Source: Clostridiales bacterium UBA7011 (GTDB taxonomy: Bacteria; Bacillota; Clostridia; Oscillospirales; Butyricicoccaceae). Taken from it: 14,542 nucleotides of DNA. The DNA is taken from contig DJXF01000039.1 in the NCBI GenBank assembly GCA_002449635.1, positions 1 to 14,542 of the forward strand, read 5' to 3'. Under the pieces are notes generated by a model. It was not told where the DNA came from, ran no database searches, and saw only the letters and a list, made by a program, of their open reading frames with translations. The translations under genes were made by a program, and so were the position numbers. Of this stretch, positions 1-6,431 are shown piece after piece; position 1 is the stretch's first letter; every line of letters begins with the position of its first letter.

Positions 1-457
1 AGCCGACCATGCAGTAGCGGTATTTATCGTCGTCCTGCGCGTCCTTGAGATAGTCGTACAGGCAGCGGAATGCCTCCGCGCCGTAAAAGTCATCGGCATT
101 GATGACGGCGAACGGCTCGTGCACAACGCCGCGCACACAATAGACGGCATGGCCGGTGCCGAGCGGCTTGACGCGGCCCTCCGGCATGGTGCAGCCCTCC
201 GGCAGCTTGTCCGCGCTCTGGAAGACATAATCCACCTGCATCAGCTTTTCCGCGGCGCTGCCGATGCGCTCCCGAAAGGCATCGAGCAGGTCTTCCTTTA
301 TGATAAACACGACGCGGCGGAAGCCGGCCTTCCACGCGTCATAGATGGAATAATTCATGATAATCTGACCGTTCGGCCCGACGGGATCAATCTGCTTGAG
401 ACCGCCGTAGCGCGAGCCCATTCCTGCGGCCATCACAACGAGAACCGGATTTGACAT
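1..457 (-). CDS. sugar-phosphate nucleotidyltransferase (N-terminal part; gene runs off the left edge)
   Basis: The first 152 residues are present; the 3' part lies outside the window. The protein opens with a nucleotide-binding signature, VLVVMAAGMGSRYGGLKQ (residues 5-22), which is the GxGxR...K P-loop of the NTP_transferase (GlmU/RmlA/GalU-like) fold. It continues with PVGPNGQIIMNYSIYDA, then KPLGTGHAVYC near residue 100 and the metal/sugar-binding patch VINADDFYG near 120. Such enzymes join a sugar phosphate or similar alcohol phosphate to an NTP to give an activated NDP-sugar in the cytoplasm. The substrate cannot be told from this fragment. The ATG at 455-457 is preceded by AAGGAGG (467-473) at good spacing. 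The gene diverges from an LCP cell-wall ligase gene, which fits a role in cell-envelope polymer synthesis, but that link is inference. Confidence 0.85.
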   Translation of the reverse strand, partial: MSNPVLVVMAAGMGSRYGGLKQIDPVGPNGQIIMNYSIYDAWKAGFRRVVFIIKEDLLDAFRERIGSAAEKLMQVDYVFQSADKLPEGCTMPEGRVKPLGTGHAVYCVRGVVHEPFAVINADDFYGAEAFRCLYDYLKDAQDDDKYRYCMVG

Positions 458-475
458 GGTGTTTTTCCTCCTTGC

Positions 476-494
476 CGGTTTGCATAACAAACCG
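476..494 (-). other. 5'-UTR hairpin just upstream of the nucleotidyltransferase ribosome-binding site
   Basis: CGGTTTG (476-482) and CAAACCG (488-494) form a perfect 7-bp stem with a 5-nt loop. It lies between the predicted transcription start (about 500) and the SD at 467-473, so the mRNA would begin almost directly with this hairpin. There is no U-tract, so it is not a terminator. A 5' mRNA-stabilising stem is possible. Confidence 0.45.
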
Positions 495-506
495 TTTGCT
501 GCGTAT

Positions 507-535
507 ATTATACGTGATTTCCGGCGCAATTACAA
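507..535 (-). promoter_or_regulatory. sigma-A-type promoter for the nucleotidyltransferase gene
   Basis: Read on the minus strand, the -35 is TTGTAA (530-535) and the -10 is TATAAT (507-512), separated by exactly 17 bp. The predicted start is near 500, giving a leader of about 43 nt. Confidence 0.75.
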
Positions 536-605
536 TAGCGGACGTGTGCAGCGGGCAATTTTGCGTCGGAAATGTGAAATTTTCTATAATTTCTGTCGGA
601 TGCGG

Positions 606-634
606 TTGCATCGGGCGGTTCAGGCGTGTATGAT
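606..634 (+). promoter_or_regulatory. sigma-A-type promoter for the LCP gene
   Basis: TTGCAT (606-611), a 17-bp spacer, then TATGAT (629-634). The predicted start is near 641, about 33 nt before the GTG start codon. It does not overlap the divergent promoter on the other strand. Confidence 0.65.
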
Positions 635-673
635 AAAAAATGAAACGATATATTTTGGAAAGGAAGTCTGTTT

Positions 674-1849
674 GTGGGCGATTCCAATAGAAACAGGAAC
701 AGTCGAAAGATAAAATATTACGATCAGTACGGTCAGCCGGTGGATGAATACGGCAGACCGGTGGACCGCAACGGCGTGCCGTATGCGGAATATGACGCGG
801 AGGGCAATCCGCCGCCGCGCCGCCGTCCGGCATCCGGGCAGGTCCGGCGTCCGAGCAGGACAAAGAGCCGGAAAAAACGCCGCTTTCCGATTGTGCGCAC
901 CGTGCTGTGCGTGCTTGCGGTGGTCATCGCGGCGAGTGTTCTTTTTGTCAATCATCTGCTCGGCGAGTACACCTATGATCCGACAGAGGAAAGCAGGCTG
1001 TCCGCCCATACGGAGGACGGCATCATGACACTGGCGCTGTTCGGCGTGGATACCCGTGAGAAAAAGGATGAAATGGGCACGCGCGCCGATGCGATTATGA
1101 TTATGAGCGTCGATCCCGCGCGCGGCAAGGTCAAGCTGGTTTCCCTGATGCGCGACAGCTATGTCGATGTGCCGGGACACGGAAAGACCAAGCTGTGCCA
1201 CGCATACGGCTATGAGGGTGACGGCGGCCCGCAGCTGATGATGCGCACGCTCAACGAAAATTTCGACCTGAACATCACCGAATATATGACGGTGGATTTT
1301 GCGCAGATGGCATCCATTATTGACGCGGTCGGCGGCGTCACGGTCACGCTGTCGGAGGATGAGCTGGCGGAGACGAACAAGTATATTGACGAATACTGCT
1401 GGGGCAACGGCATACCGACGCAGCGCATTGCAGGCGCGGGCGAGCAGAAGCTCAACGGCATTCAGGCGATGACGTACGGGCGCATCCGAAAGGGCAACAC
1501 CGGCGGCGACTGGAAGCGCACTGAGCGCCAGTCCGAAGTGCTCGGCCAGGTATTTTCCAAGGCCACCGGCAATCCGGTCTCGCTGCTGCGGTTCCTCAAC
1601 GGCCTGCTGCCGAACATCACCTCGTCCATGAGCAAACGGGATTTCTGGTACATGGGGCTGACGACGATCGCACACGGCTTTCCGAAGATGGAGCACATCC
1701 GCCTGCCGCTGGAAGACGAATGGAAATACGGCACGACCGAAAACGGCATGTCGGTCATTCTGTTCAGCAACAGCACGGCGGCCAAACGGCTGCACAGCTA
1801 TATTTTTGACGACATCACACCTGTGCCCGCGAGCGAGCTCATGGAATAA
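674..1849 (+). CDS. LytR-CpsA-Psr (LCP) family cell-wall glycopolymer ligase
   Basis: A 391-residue, single-pass type II membrane protein. It has a cytoplasmic tail (1-73), one membrane helix (about 74-96) and an extracellular LCP domain (about 115-335). LCP enzymes transfer undecaprenyl-pyrophosphate-linked polymers such as teichoic acids or capsule to peptidoglycan. Family residues seen are FGVDTRE (123-129), R137-A-D139 followed by a hydrophobic strand, the SLMRD motif with R160 and D161, GGVTV near 220, the YGRIR arginines R270 and R272, and GDWKRTERQ with R282, R285 and Q286. These correspond to pyrophosphate- and Mg-binding residues in characterised LCP proteins. The start is GTG at 674 with a GGAAAGGAAG Shine-Dalgarno (657-666). 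The cytoplasmic tail carries imperfect 7-residue repeats and then a basic stretch (49-70). LytR, TagU or CpsA specificity cannot be assigned. Confidence 0.93.
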   Translation: MGDSNRNRNSRKIKYYDQYGQPVDEYGRPVDRNGVPYAEYDAEGNPPPRRRPASGQVRRPSRTKSRKKRRFPIVRTVLCVLAVVIAASVLFVNHLLGEYTYDPTEESRLSAHTEDGIMTLALFGVDTREKKDEMGTRADAIMIMSVDPARGKVKLVSLMRDSYVDVPGHGKTKLCHAYGYEGDGGPQLMMRTLNENFDLNITEYMTVDFAQMASIIDAVGGVTVTLSEDELAETNKYIDEYCWGNGIPTQRIAGAGEQKLNGIQAMTYGRIRKGNTGGDWKRTERQSEVLGQVFSKATGNPVSLLRFLNGLLPNITSSMSKRDFWYMGLTTIAHGFPKMEHIRLPLEDEWKYGTTENGMSVILFSNSTAAKRLHSYIFDDITPVPASELME

Positions 1850-1889
1850 CGGGCTGTGCCGGAGCGAACAGGATCCAAGCAAACAAGGC

Positions 1890-1934
1890 AAATGCCGCTC
1901 TTTTTCAGACACGGTGCTGGAAGGAGCGGCATTT
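1890..1934. terminator. inverted repeat between convergent LCP and rnr genes, possible bidirectional terminator
   Basis: AAATGCCGCTC (1890-1900) and GAGCGGCATTT (1924-1934) are perfect 11-bp inverse complements around a 23-nt loop. It sits between two convergent stop codons. Neither side has a good U-tract (CTGTATC to the right; GCCTTGTTTG to the left on the minus strand), so a classical intrinsic terminator is not certain. The position suggests shared transcript-end formation or protection of 3' ends. Confidence 0.5.
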
Positions 1935-2030
1935 CTGTATCTTCGGGGGCGGCAGCGCGGCGTTCGGATGCGGCTTCGGTCCGAAAGCGTCCCGTATCCC
2001 CTTTGCTTTGCAATAACTGCGGCTGTATCC

Positions 2031-4202
2031 TCAGCCGACCGAGCCCTCCTCGGGGGTGAAGATAAAGTCAATCAGACCGGAGGTGGGGGACGCGTTGATG
2101 AGCGTGACGTTGACCGGCATGCCGAGGTGATAGTTCTGGCCGGTGTGCTTGCCGAACAGCGTCAGGCGGTCGGGGTCAAATTCAAACCAGTCGTTCTGCA
2201 TGGTGTCCACGCGGACCATGCCCTCGATCATGTTGTCGAGCTGGACATAGACGCCAAAGCTCGTGATGTTGGAGATATAGCCGTCAAAGCTGTGGCCGAT
2301 ATACTGCGACATATAGTCCGCCATATACAGCTTTTCAATCTCGCGCTCGGCGCTGTCCGCCTCAAATTCGCGCTCGGTCGACTGCAAAGCCGCCTGCTCG
2401 CACAGCTCGGTCAGCTCACGGCTGCCCTGTCCGTCCGCGAGCATGTGCGTCAGCATGCGGTGCACGATGAGGTCGGGATAGCGGCGGATGGGCGAGGTGA
2501 AGTGCAGGTAATATTTGGAAGCTAGGCCGTAGTGCCCGGTGCACAGGGGCGAATAGCGCGCGCGGGAGAGCGAGCGCAGCAGCATGGTCGGCAGCGCCTG
2601 CTGTTCGGGATTGCCGGCCGACCGGTCGATGACCTGCTGCAGACGGTGCGGGTCGGTGAGATCCTTTTCGCTCAGCTGGTAGCCGAACAGACGCGCCTGC
2701 GCGGCAAATGCGCGCAGCTTGTCGAGGTCGGGGTTGTCGTGCGTGCGGTATACCGCGGGCAGCTGATGGCGGAACAGCGTCTCCGCAACCGCCTCGTTGG
2801 CGACGAGCATAAATTCTTCAATCAGACGCTCGCCGTCGCCGCGCCCGCGCTTTTCCACGCCGGTGGGGTCGCCGTTGCGGTCGCACAGAATGACCGCCTC
2901 CGGGATGTTCAGTTCCAGCGCGCCGCGCTGCATGCGCCGCGCGTGCAGCTGCTTTGCCAGCTCGTTCATTTCGTCGAGAACGGGGGCGATGTCCTGCCGC
3001 AGACTGCGCTCCTGCCAGTCACCGCTGAGAATGCGGTTGACCTGCGCATAGGTCAGGCGGGCAAACGAGCAGATGACGGAGTGGTGAAATTCGACCGAAT
3101 AGCGCGTGCCGTCCGTTCCCAGCTCGATAAAAGCGGAAAAGGCCAGACGGTTGACGCCGGGATTGAGCGAGCAGATGCCGTTGGACAGCGACAGCGGCAG
3201 CATGGGAATGACCTGATCGGCGTAATACACCGAGGTGCCGCGGCGGAACGCCTCCTGATCGAGCGGGGAGCCGGGCGTGACGTAATGCGAGACATCCGCG
3301 ATGTGCACGCCGAGGCGGTAATGTCCGTTCGGCAGCGTTTCCAGGGAAACCGCGTCGTCAAAATCCTTTGCGGTGTCGCCGTCGATGGTGAACAGCATCT
3401 TGCTGCGCAGATCGAGCCGTCCCGCCCAGTCCTGCTCCTGCACAAAAAGCGGGATGTTCCCCGCCTGCTCCATTGCGTCTTCGGGGAAGGGGACGGAAAT
3501 GCCGTGTTCAAACAAAATCGCCTCCGCCGCGGCATCGCGCGTCAGACCGGAGCCGAACACGCGCGTCACCATGCCCTGCGGCAGATATTTTTCGTTGCCG
3601 CGGAACAGGATCTTGAGCGCGACGCGGTCGCCCGGATGCGCGTCGGCGAGGTGCTTTTTGCCGACCACGATTTCCGGCAGACGGCCGCTGTCGTCGCGGA
3701 ACATCGTCAGCCTGCCGCGCATGACGATGCAGCCGGTGATGTTCTCGCGGGTCTGCTCGAGAATGCGCAGAACCTCGCCCTCCTGCCGGTTCGGCTTGTC
3801 CGTGCGGCGGGAGGACTGCCTGCCGCGCCGGGGCGTGTCCTCCTCCGTGCGCACGCGGATGAGCACGCGGTCGCCGTGCCATGCGCCCTTGTCGCGGTGC
3901 GGCGGAATGAAAATATCCTGTCCGCCGGCTTCCGGACGGACAAAGGAGTAGCCGCGCCCGGTCGCGCAGAACGTGCCGACGAGACAGCCGAATGCCTCCG
4001 GCCGGCCGTAGCGGTTGCTGCGCGCGCGCATCAGGCTGCCCTCATCGACGAGCTCGGCGAGCACGCGGACGATCTCGCTGTGCTTTGCGTGTGTGCCGCG
4101 CCGGTCGAGCGCGCGAATCAGTTCGTCCGGCATGCGGATGCCCTGCTCGGTTTCGGACAGGATCAGTTGCTTTAATATGGTATCTTTGCATTCAGCGGTC
4201 AT
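2031..4202 (-). CDS. rnr: ribonuclease R (RNB-family 3'-5' exoribonuclease)
   Basis: A 723-residue cytoplasmic hydrolytic exonuclease that degrades structured RNA. Domain order is an N-terminal winged-helix-like segment (1-65), two cold-shock/OB regions (about 70-210), a catalytic RNB core (about 255-600) and a C-terminal S1 domain (about 640-720, GYISNITSFGVYVQLDNMIEGMV). The active-site signature IDGDTAKDFDDAV supplies D274, D280, D282 and D283, spaced like the four catalytic aspartates of E. coli RNase II/R. HIADVSHYV and the FTSPIRRYPDLIVHR motif are also present. I chose the ATG at 4200-4202 because GGAGG lies 8 bases upstream. An in-frame TTG at 4217 overlaps that SD and is unlikely. 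The C-terminus ends just after S1, without the lysine-rich tail of E. coli RNase R. It is not beside smpB or secG, its usual neighbours in many Firmicutes. A large structured RNA candidate lies just upstream on the same strand. Confidence 0.95.
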   Translation of the reverse strand: MTAECKDTILKQLILSETEQGIRMPDELIRALDRRGTHAKHSEIVRVLAELVDEGSLMRARSNRYGRPEAFGCLVGTFCATGRGYSFVRPEAGGQDIFIPPHRDKGAWHGDRVLIRVRTEEDTPRRGRQSSRRTDKPNRQEGEVLRILEQTRENITGCIVMRGRLTMFRDDSGRLPEIVVGKKHLADAHPGDRVALKILFRGNEKYLPQGMVTRVFGSGLTRDAAAEAILFEHGISVPFPEDAMEQAGNIPLFVQEQDWAGRLDLRSKMLFTIDGDTAKDFDDAVSLETLPNGHYRLGVHIADVSHYVTPGSPLDQEAFRRGTSVYYADQVIPMLPLSLSNGICSLNPGVNRLAFSAFIELGTDGTRYSVEFHHSVICSFARLTYAQVNRILSGDWQERSLRQDIAPVLDEMNELAKQLHARRMQRGALELNIPEAVILCDRNGDPTGVEKRGRGDGERLIEEFMLVANEAVAETLFRHQLPAVYRTHDNPDLDKLRAFAAQARLFGYQLSEKDLTDPHRLQQVIDRSAGNPEQQALPTMLLRSLSRARYSPLCTGHYGLASKYYLHFTSPIRRYPDLIVHRMLTHMLADGQGSRELTELCEQAALQSTEREFEADSAEREIEKLYMADYMSQYIGHSFDGYISNITSFGVYVQLDNMIEGMVRVDTMQNDWFEFDPDRLTLFGKHTGQNYHLGMPVNVTLINASPTSGLIDFIFTPEEGSVG

Positions 4203-4296
4203 GCTGCACGCCTCCAATCTTCAGTGGGAGCTGACAGGCTCTTCGGACAATGCGCGGGAAATCGGCGCGCCGCGGCCCGACAGATTATCTGCTTTT

Positions 4297-4305
4297 ATTA
4301 TACCA
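4297..4305 (-). promoter_or_regulatory. extended -10 promoter for rnr
   Basis: On the minus strand the sequence reads TGG-TATAAT (TATAAT at 4297-4302), an extended -10. The -35 region 17 bp upstream (TATGCT) is poor, which is common for extended -10 promoters. The predicted start is near 4290, about 88 nt before the rnr ATG. It lies downstream of the ncRNA terminator, so rnr appears to be a separate transcript. Confidence 0.6.
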
Positions 4306-4365
4306 GATTTCCCGCCCTCAGCATACCGGAACGGCGGAAAAAACCGGAAAGACGGATTTGCGCGC

Positions 4366-4393
4366 AAAAAAACGGCTTCGTCAAACGAAGCCG
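4366..4393 (-). terminator. intrinsic terminator ending the large ncRNA transcript
   Basis: On the minus strand CGGCTTCGT (4385-4393) pairs with ACGAAGCCG (4373-4381) around a 3-nt loop, giving a 9-bp stem followed directly by seven Ts (4372 down to 4366). This is a textbook rho-independent terminator. No protein gene lies upstream of it on this strand until past 6300, so it must end a non-coding or very short-ORF transcript. Confidence 0.88.
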
Positions 4394-5103
4394 CTGCCAG
4401 CATATACTCTATGCAATAAATTCAGATGTTACGCGGAAAACAGGCTCGCAGCAGAAATATCAACATCGTCCTCGAACACTGCTGTAAAAGCGGATCTGAA
4501 GCTTGCGCATTTCGGGAAAGAAACTTCGGCTTTGAAGTAAGTGCGGAAAGAGAAAATCAGATCACGGTTCGGCGATTTGTGCTATTCCTCTCACACAGAT
4601 TTTCTCACGCGCGGTGCGGAACGAATTCGGTTGCTTTGACGATGCGAAGGCACGCTTTGCAGCATATTTGCCAGTGAGCTATGGCTCGGTGCCCGGAAAT
4701 CTGTCGTTCAAGCGAAGCGCCCGCTCAGGTATCCGGAAGGGGGTTCTCCTGTACCAGTCACCGGAACGATTCGTCCGACCCACCTCGGTATGTGTCAAGA
4801 GAAAAACACGAAACCGGAATGTCTTCGGAATCCACCATCGGTGCAGCTGTCAGGCACCCAACGGGATCAAACCTGAACACCGGGGATTGCAACGCCTCCG
4901 ATGAAGGGAGTGCGCAAACCTGTGTGGCCACGAATTGGAAAGTGTACACGCGGAGGCTGGCGAATCGGTTATCCTACCAGTCTGCTGCGAGTCCTGCTGT
5001 TCCAGCTTTTTTCATTTACCATCGGACTCACCCACTTTCTTCGTTTTCAGATTTCAAAGTCAGCCATCAGAATGTCTGATATGTGGCGGCTGTTCTTTGA
5101 TGT
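4366..5103 (-). ncRNA. candidate large structured non-coding RNA (about 738 nt), class not identified
   Basis: A strong promoter and an intrinsic terminator on the minus strand bracket about 738 nt with no believable protein gene. G+C is only about 50-55% in the lines I counted, well below the neighbouring genes. Inverted repeats are dense and nested. The 5' end (5054-5100) forms a hairpin of three stacked helices: 5095-5100 with 5054-5059, 5088-5092 with 5061-5065, and 5075-5080 with 5066-5071. Further helices pair 5024-5029 with 4989-4994 (enclosing 5003-5006 with 4996-4999), 4951-4957 with 4894-4900, 4878-4882 with 4839-4843 together with 4872-4876 and 4850-4854, 4689-4693 with 4649-4653 (enclosing 4684-4687 with 4676-4679), and 4598-4606 with 4550-4558 (9 bp). 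Size and design recall the ornate large RNAs (ROOL, GOLLD, OLE). I cannot match it to a consensus by eye, and it may be a new class. RNase P RNA, tmRNA, SRP RNA and 6S RNA hallmarks are not seen. Confidence 0.75.
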
Positions 5104-5109
5104 ATAGAT

Positions 5110-5138
5110 AGTTTAGCACAGGGGGATGTTTTTGTCAA
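5110..5138 (-). promoter_or_regulatory. strong sigma-A promoter of the large ncRNA
   Basis: Minus strand: perfect -35 TTGACA (5133-5138), 17-bp spacer, -10 TAAACT (5110-5115). The predicted start is at about 5103, only a few bases before the first helix of the RNA. Confidence 0.82.
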
Positions 5139-5176
5139 TAACATTTTTGAAAAAAATAAATTTTTTTTGAGAAAAA
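5139..5176 (-). promoter_or_regulatory. AT-rich UP-element-like tract upstream of the ncRNA promoter
   Basis: Directly upstream of the -35 (to the right on the plus strand) is an almost pure A/T stretch with runs of A and T in phase, inside an otherwise G+C-rich genome. This is the position and composition of an UP element that contacts the RNA polymerase alpha C-terminal domain, as at rRNA and abundant-sRNA promoters. It implies high transcription of the ncRNA. Confidence 0.5.
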
Positions 5177-5218
5177 ATGCGGAATGAAAAAAGAAATCAG
5201 AAAAAATCGCAACTTTTC

Positions 5219-5247
5219 TTGCGCTTTTGGCGCGGTTGTGCTATACT
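5219..5247 (+). promoter_or_regulatory. putative promoter for the asparaginase gene
   Basis: TTGCGC (5219-5224), a 17-bp spacer and TATACT (5242-5247). The -35 matches only half of the consensus. An overlapping TATAAA at 5247-5252 is an alternative -10. The leader to the ATG at 5351 would be about 97 nt and A-rich. It diverges from the ncRNA promoter across an AT-rich spacer. Confidence 0.45.
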
Positions 5248-5350
5248 ATAAATAACGAGGGCTGTGCGTGCATATACGCATAGTTGAAAAATTCGAGAAA
5301 ATCGCAGAGAGTATACAGAAAATGCGAAAAAAGAGAGGGCGAATCGCGCG

Positions 5351-6256
5351 ATGAAACACATTCTGCTGCTGTCGACCGGCGGGACGATTTCGTGCCGCGG
5401 CAGCGCATTCGGACTCACTCCGCAGACGGACGGCGAACAGCTGCTCGGCGCCGTGCCGGTTCCTGCGGGCGTGCGCGTGGACGTGTGCGACCTGATGCGC
5501 GCGGACTCCACGGACATCACGGCGGAGCAGCGCCTTGCGATGGCGCGCGCGGTCTGGGAGCAGCGTGAGAAGTATGACGGCTTTGTGTTGACCCATGGGA
5601 CGGATACCATGGCATACACGGCCGCTTTTTTATGCCGTGTTCTGCGGCAGTTTGACAGGCCGGTGATTCTGACCGGCTCCCAGCTGCCGATGGAGGCGGA
5701 GGGCTCGGACGCGCCGCGCAATCTGGCGGACGCGCTGGTGTGTGCGGCGTCGGCGTACCGCGGGGCGGCGGTCTGCTTTGCGGGCGCGCTTTGGCGCGGC
5801 ACGCGCGTGACAAAGGCGGACACGCTGGCGTTTGACGCGTTCTCCGGCGGAAACACGGGCTGCCCGCCCGACGGCATCGTCGAAAACGGCGTGCTCCGCC
5901 TGACCGCCTGTCCGGAGGCGGGAGTCCCGGCATGGGTGCAGCCGAAGCCGGTGCGCGCCGCGGTGCTGACGGTCACGCCGCTGCTGACGGCGGAGCAGGT
6001 CGCCGCCTGCCGGGGCATGGACGCGCTGCTGCTGTACGGCTACGGTCTGGGCGGCGTGCCGGCAGAGCTGGAGCAGGCGGTGCGGCAGGTCGCCGAATCG
6101 GGCACGCGCGTCTATCTGGGAACGCAGTGCGCCAAGGGAGAGGCGGACCTGTCGGTCTATGCCGTCGGACAGCGCATGCGGGCGCTCGGTGTCCGCTGCC
6201 TTGCCGGGCGGACGATGGAGGACGCGGCAGCCTGTCTGCAGTGCGGTCTGCTGTGA
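5351..6256 (+). CDS. ansA: L-asparaginase (type I, cytoplasmic)
   Basis: A 301-residue enzyme that hydrolyses L-asparagine to aspartate and ammonia. There is no signal peptide, so it belongs to the cytoplasmic type. Both family signatures are present: LLLSTGGTIS at 5-14 with nucleophilic Thr12, and LTHGTDTMAYTAAF starting at residue 80 with Thr84, Asp85 and Tyr89. TGSQLPM (98-104) and the catalytic Lys155 in TRVTKAD are also seen. It is a little shorter than the usual roughly 325-330 residues, at the C-terminus. The ATG follows an AGAGAGGG Shine-Dalgarno (5332-5339) at rather long spacing. A promoter lies upstream, and ddl downstream has its own promoter, so it is probably monocistronic. Between its stop and ddl there are small G+C-rich inverted repeats (for example 6258-6264 with 6310-6316) and then a T-rich stretch, but no clear terminator. 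Confidence 0.93.
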   Translation: MKHILLLSTGGTISCRGSAFGLTPQTDGEQLLGAVPVPAGVRVDVCDLMRADSTDITAEQRLAMARAVWEQREKYDGFVLTHGTDTMAYTAAFLCRVLRQFDRPVILTGSQLPMEAEGSDAPRNLADALVCAASAYRGAAVCFAGALWRGTRVTKADTLAFDAFSGGNTGCPPDGIVENGVLRLTACPEAGVPAWVQPKPVRAAVLTVTPLLTAEQVAACRGMDALLLYGYGLGGVPAELEQAVRQVAESGTRVYLGTQCAKGEADLSVYAVGQRMRALGVRCLAGRTMEDAAACLQCGLL

Positions 6257-6364
6257 ACGGCGGGGGACAGGCCGGACCGGCGCGGCATCCCTCGGCAAAT
6301 TGTGAAAAACCCGCCGCGGAAATCGGAAAAATTTGTTCTCTTTTTGTCTCGCATACGGGGGCGG

Positions 6365-6392
6365 TTTGACGTATAATAGAGAATAATACAAT
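6365..6392 (+). promoter_or_regulatory. putative promoter for the ddl-murI-ywiB-argS run
   Basis: TTGACG (6365-6370), a 16-bp spacer and TACAAT (6387-6392) would start transcription near 6399, about 33 nt before the ddl ATG. A TATAAT at 6372-6377 is also present but has no acceptable -35. Confidence 0.55.
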
Positions 6393-6431
6393 GGTATGAC
6401 CATAACCAAAACTGCGAGGTATCTGTGTTAT

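Noticed and set aside
620..2071. Long minus-strand open frame across the LCP gene
   Set aside because: It is antisense to a well-supported gene, its translation is Arg/Ala/His-rich with no domain, and it arises from G+C-rich third positions.
2532..4175. 547-residue plus-strand open frame across rnr
   Set aside because: It is the antisense shadow of RNase R. It has no RBS and its composition is that of a complementary frame.
4996..5012. Possible plus-strand terminator GCTG-TTC-CAGC followed by six Ts
   Set aside because: The stem is only 4 bp. It is better explained as an inner helix of the minus-strand RNA.
4681..5079. Small open frames on both strands inside the ncRNA region (for example 132 aa plus, 63 aa minus)
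   Set aside because: There is no good Shine-Dalgarno, the composition is unlike the neighbouring genes, and the inverted repeats explain the sequence better.
4366..5103. RNase P RNA, tmRNA, SRP RNA or 6S RNA as the identity of the large RNA
   Set aside because: I see no RNase P core motifs, no tRNA-like ends or tag frame, and no SRP GGAA/GCAG loop core. The length is also too great for 6S or SRP RNA.
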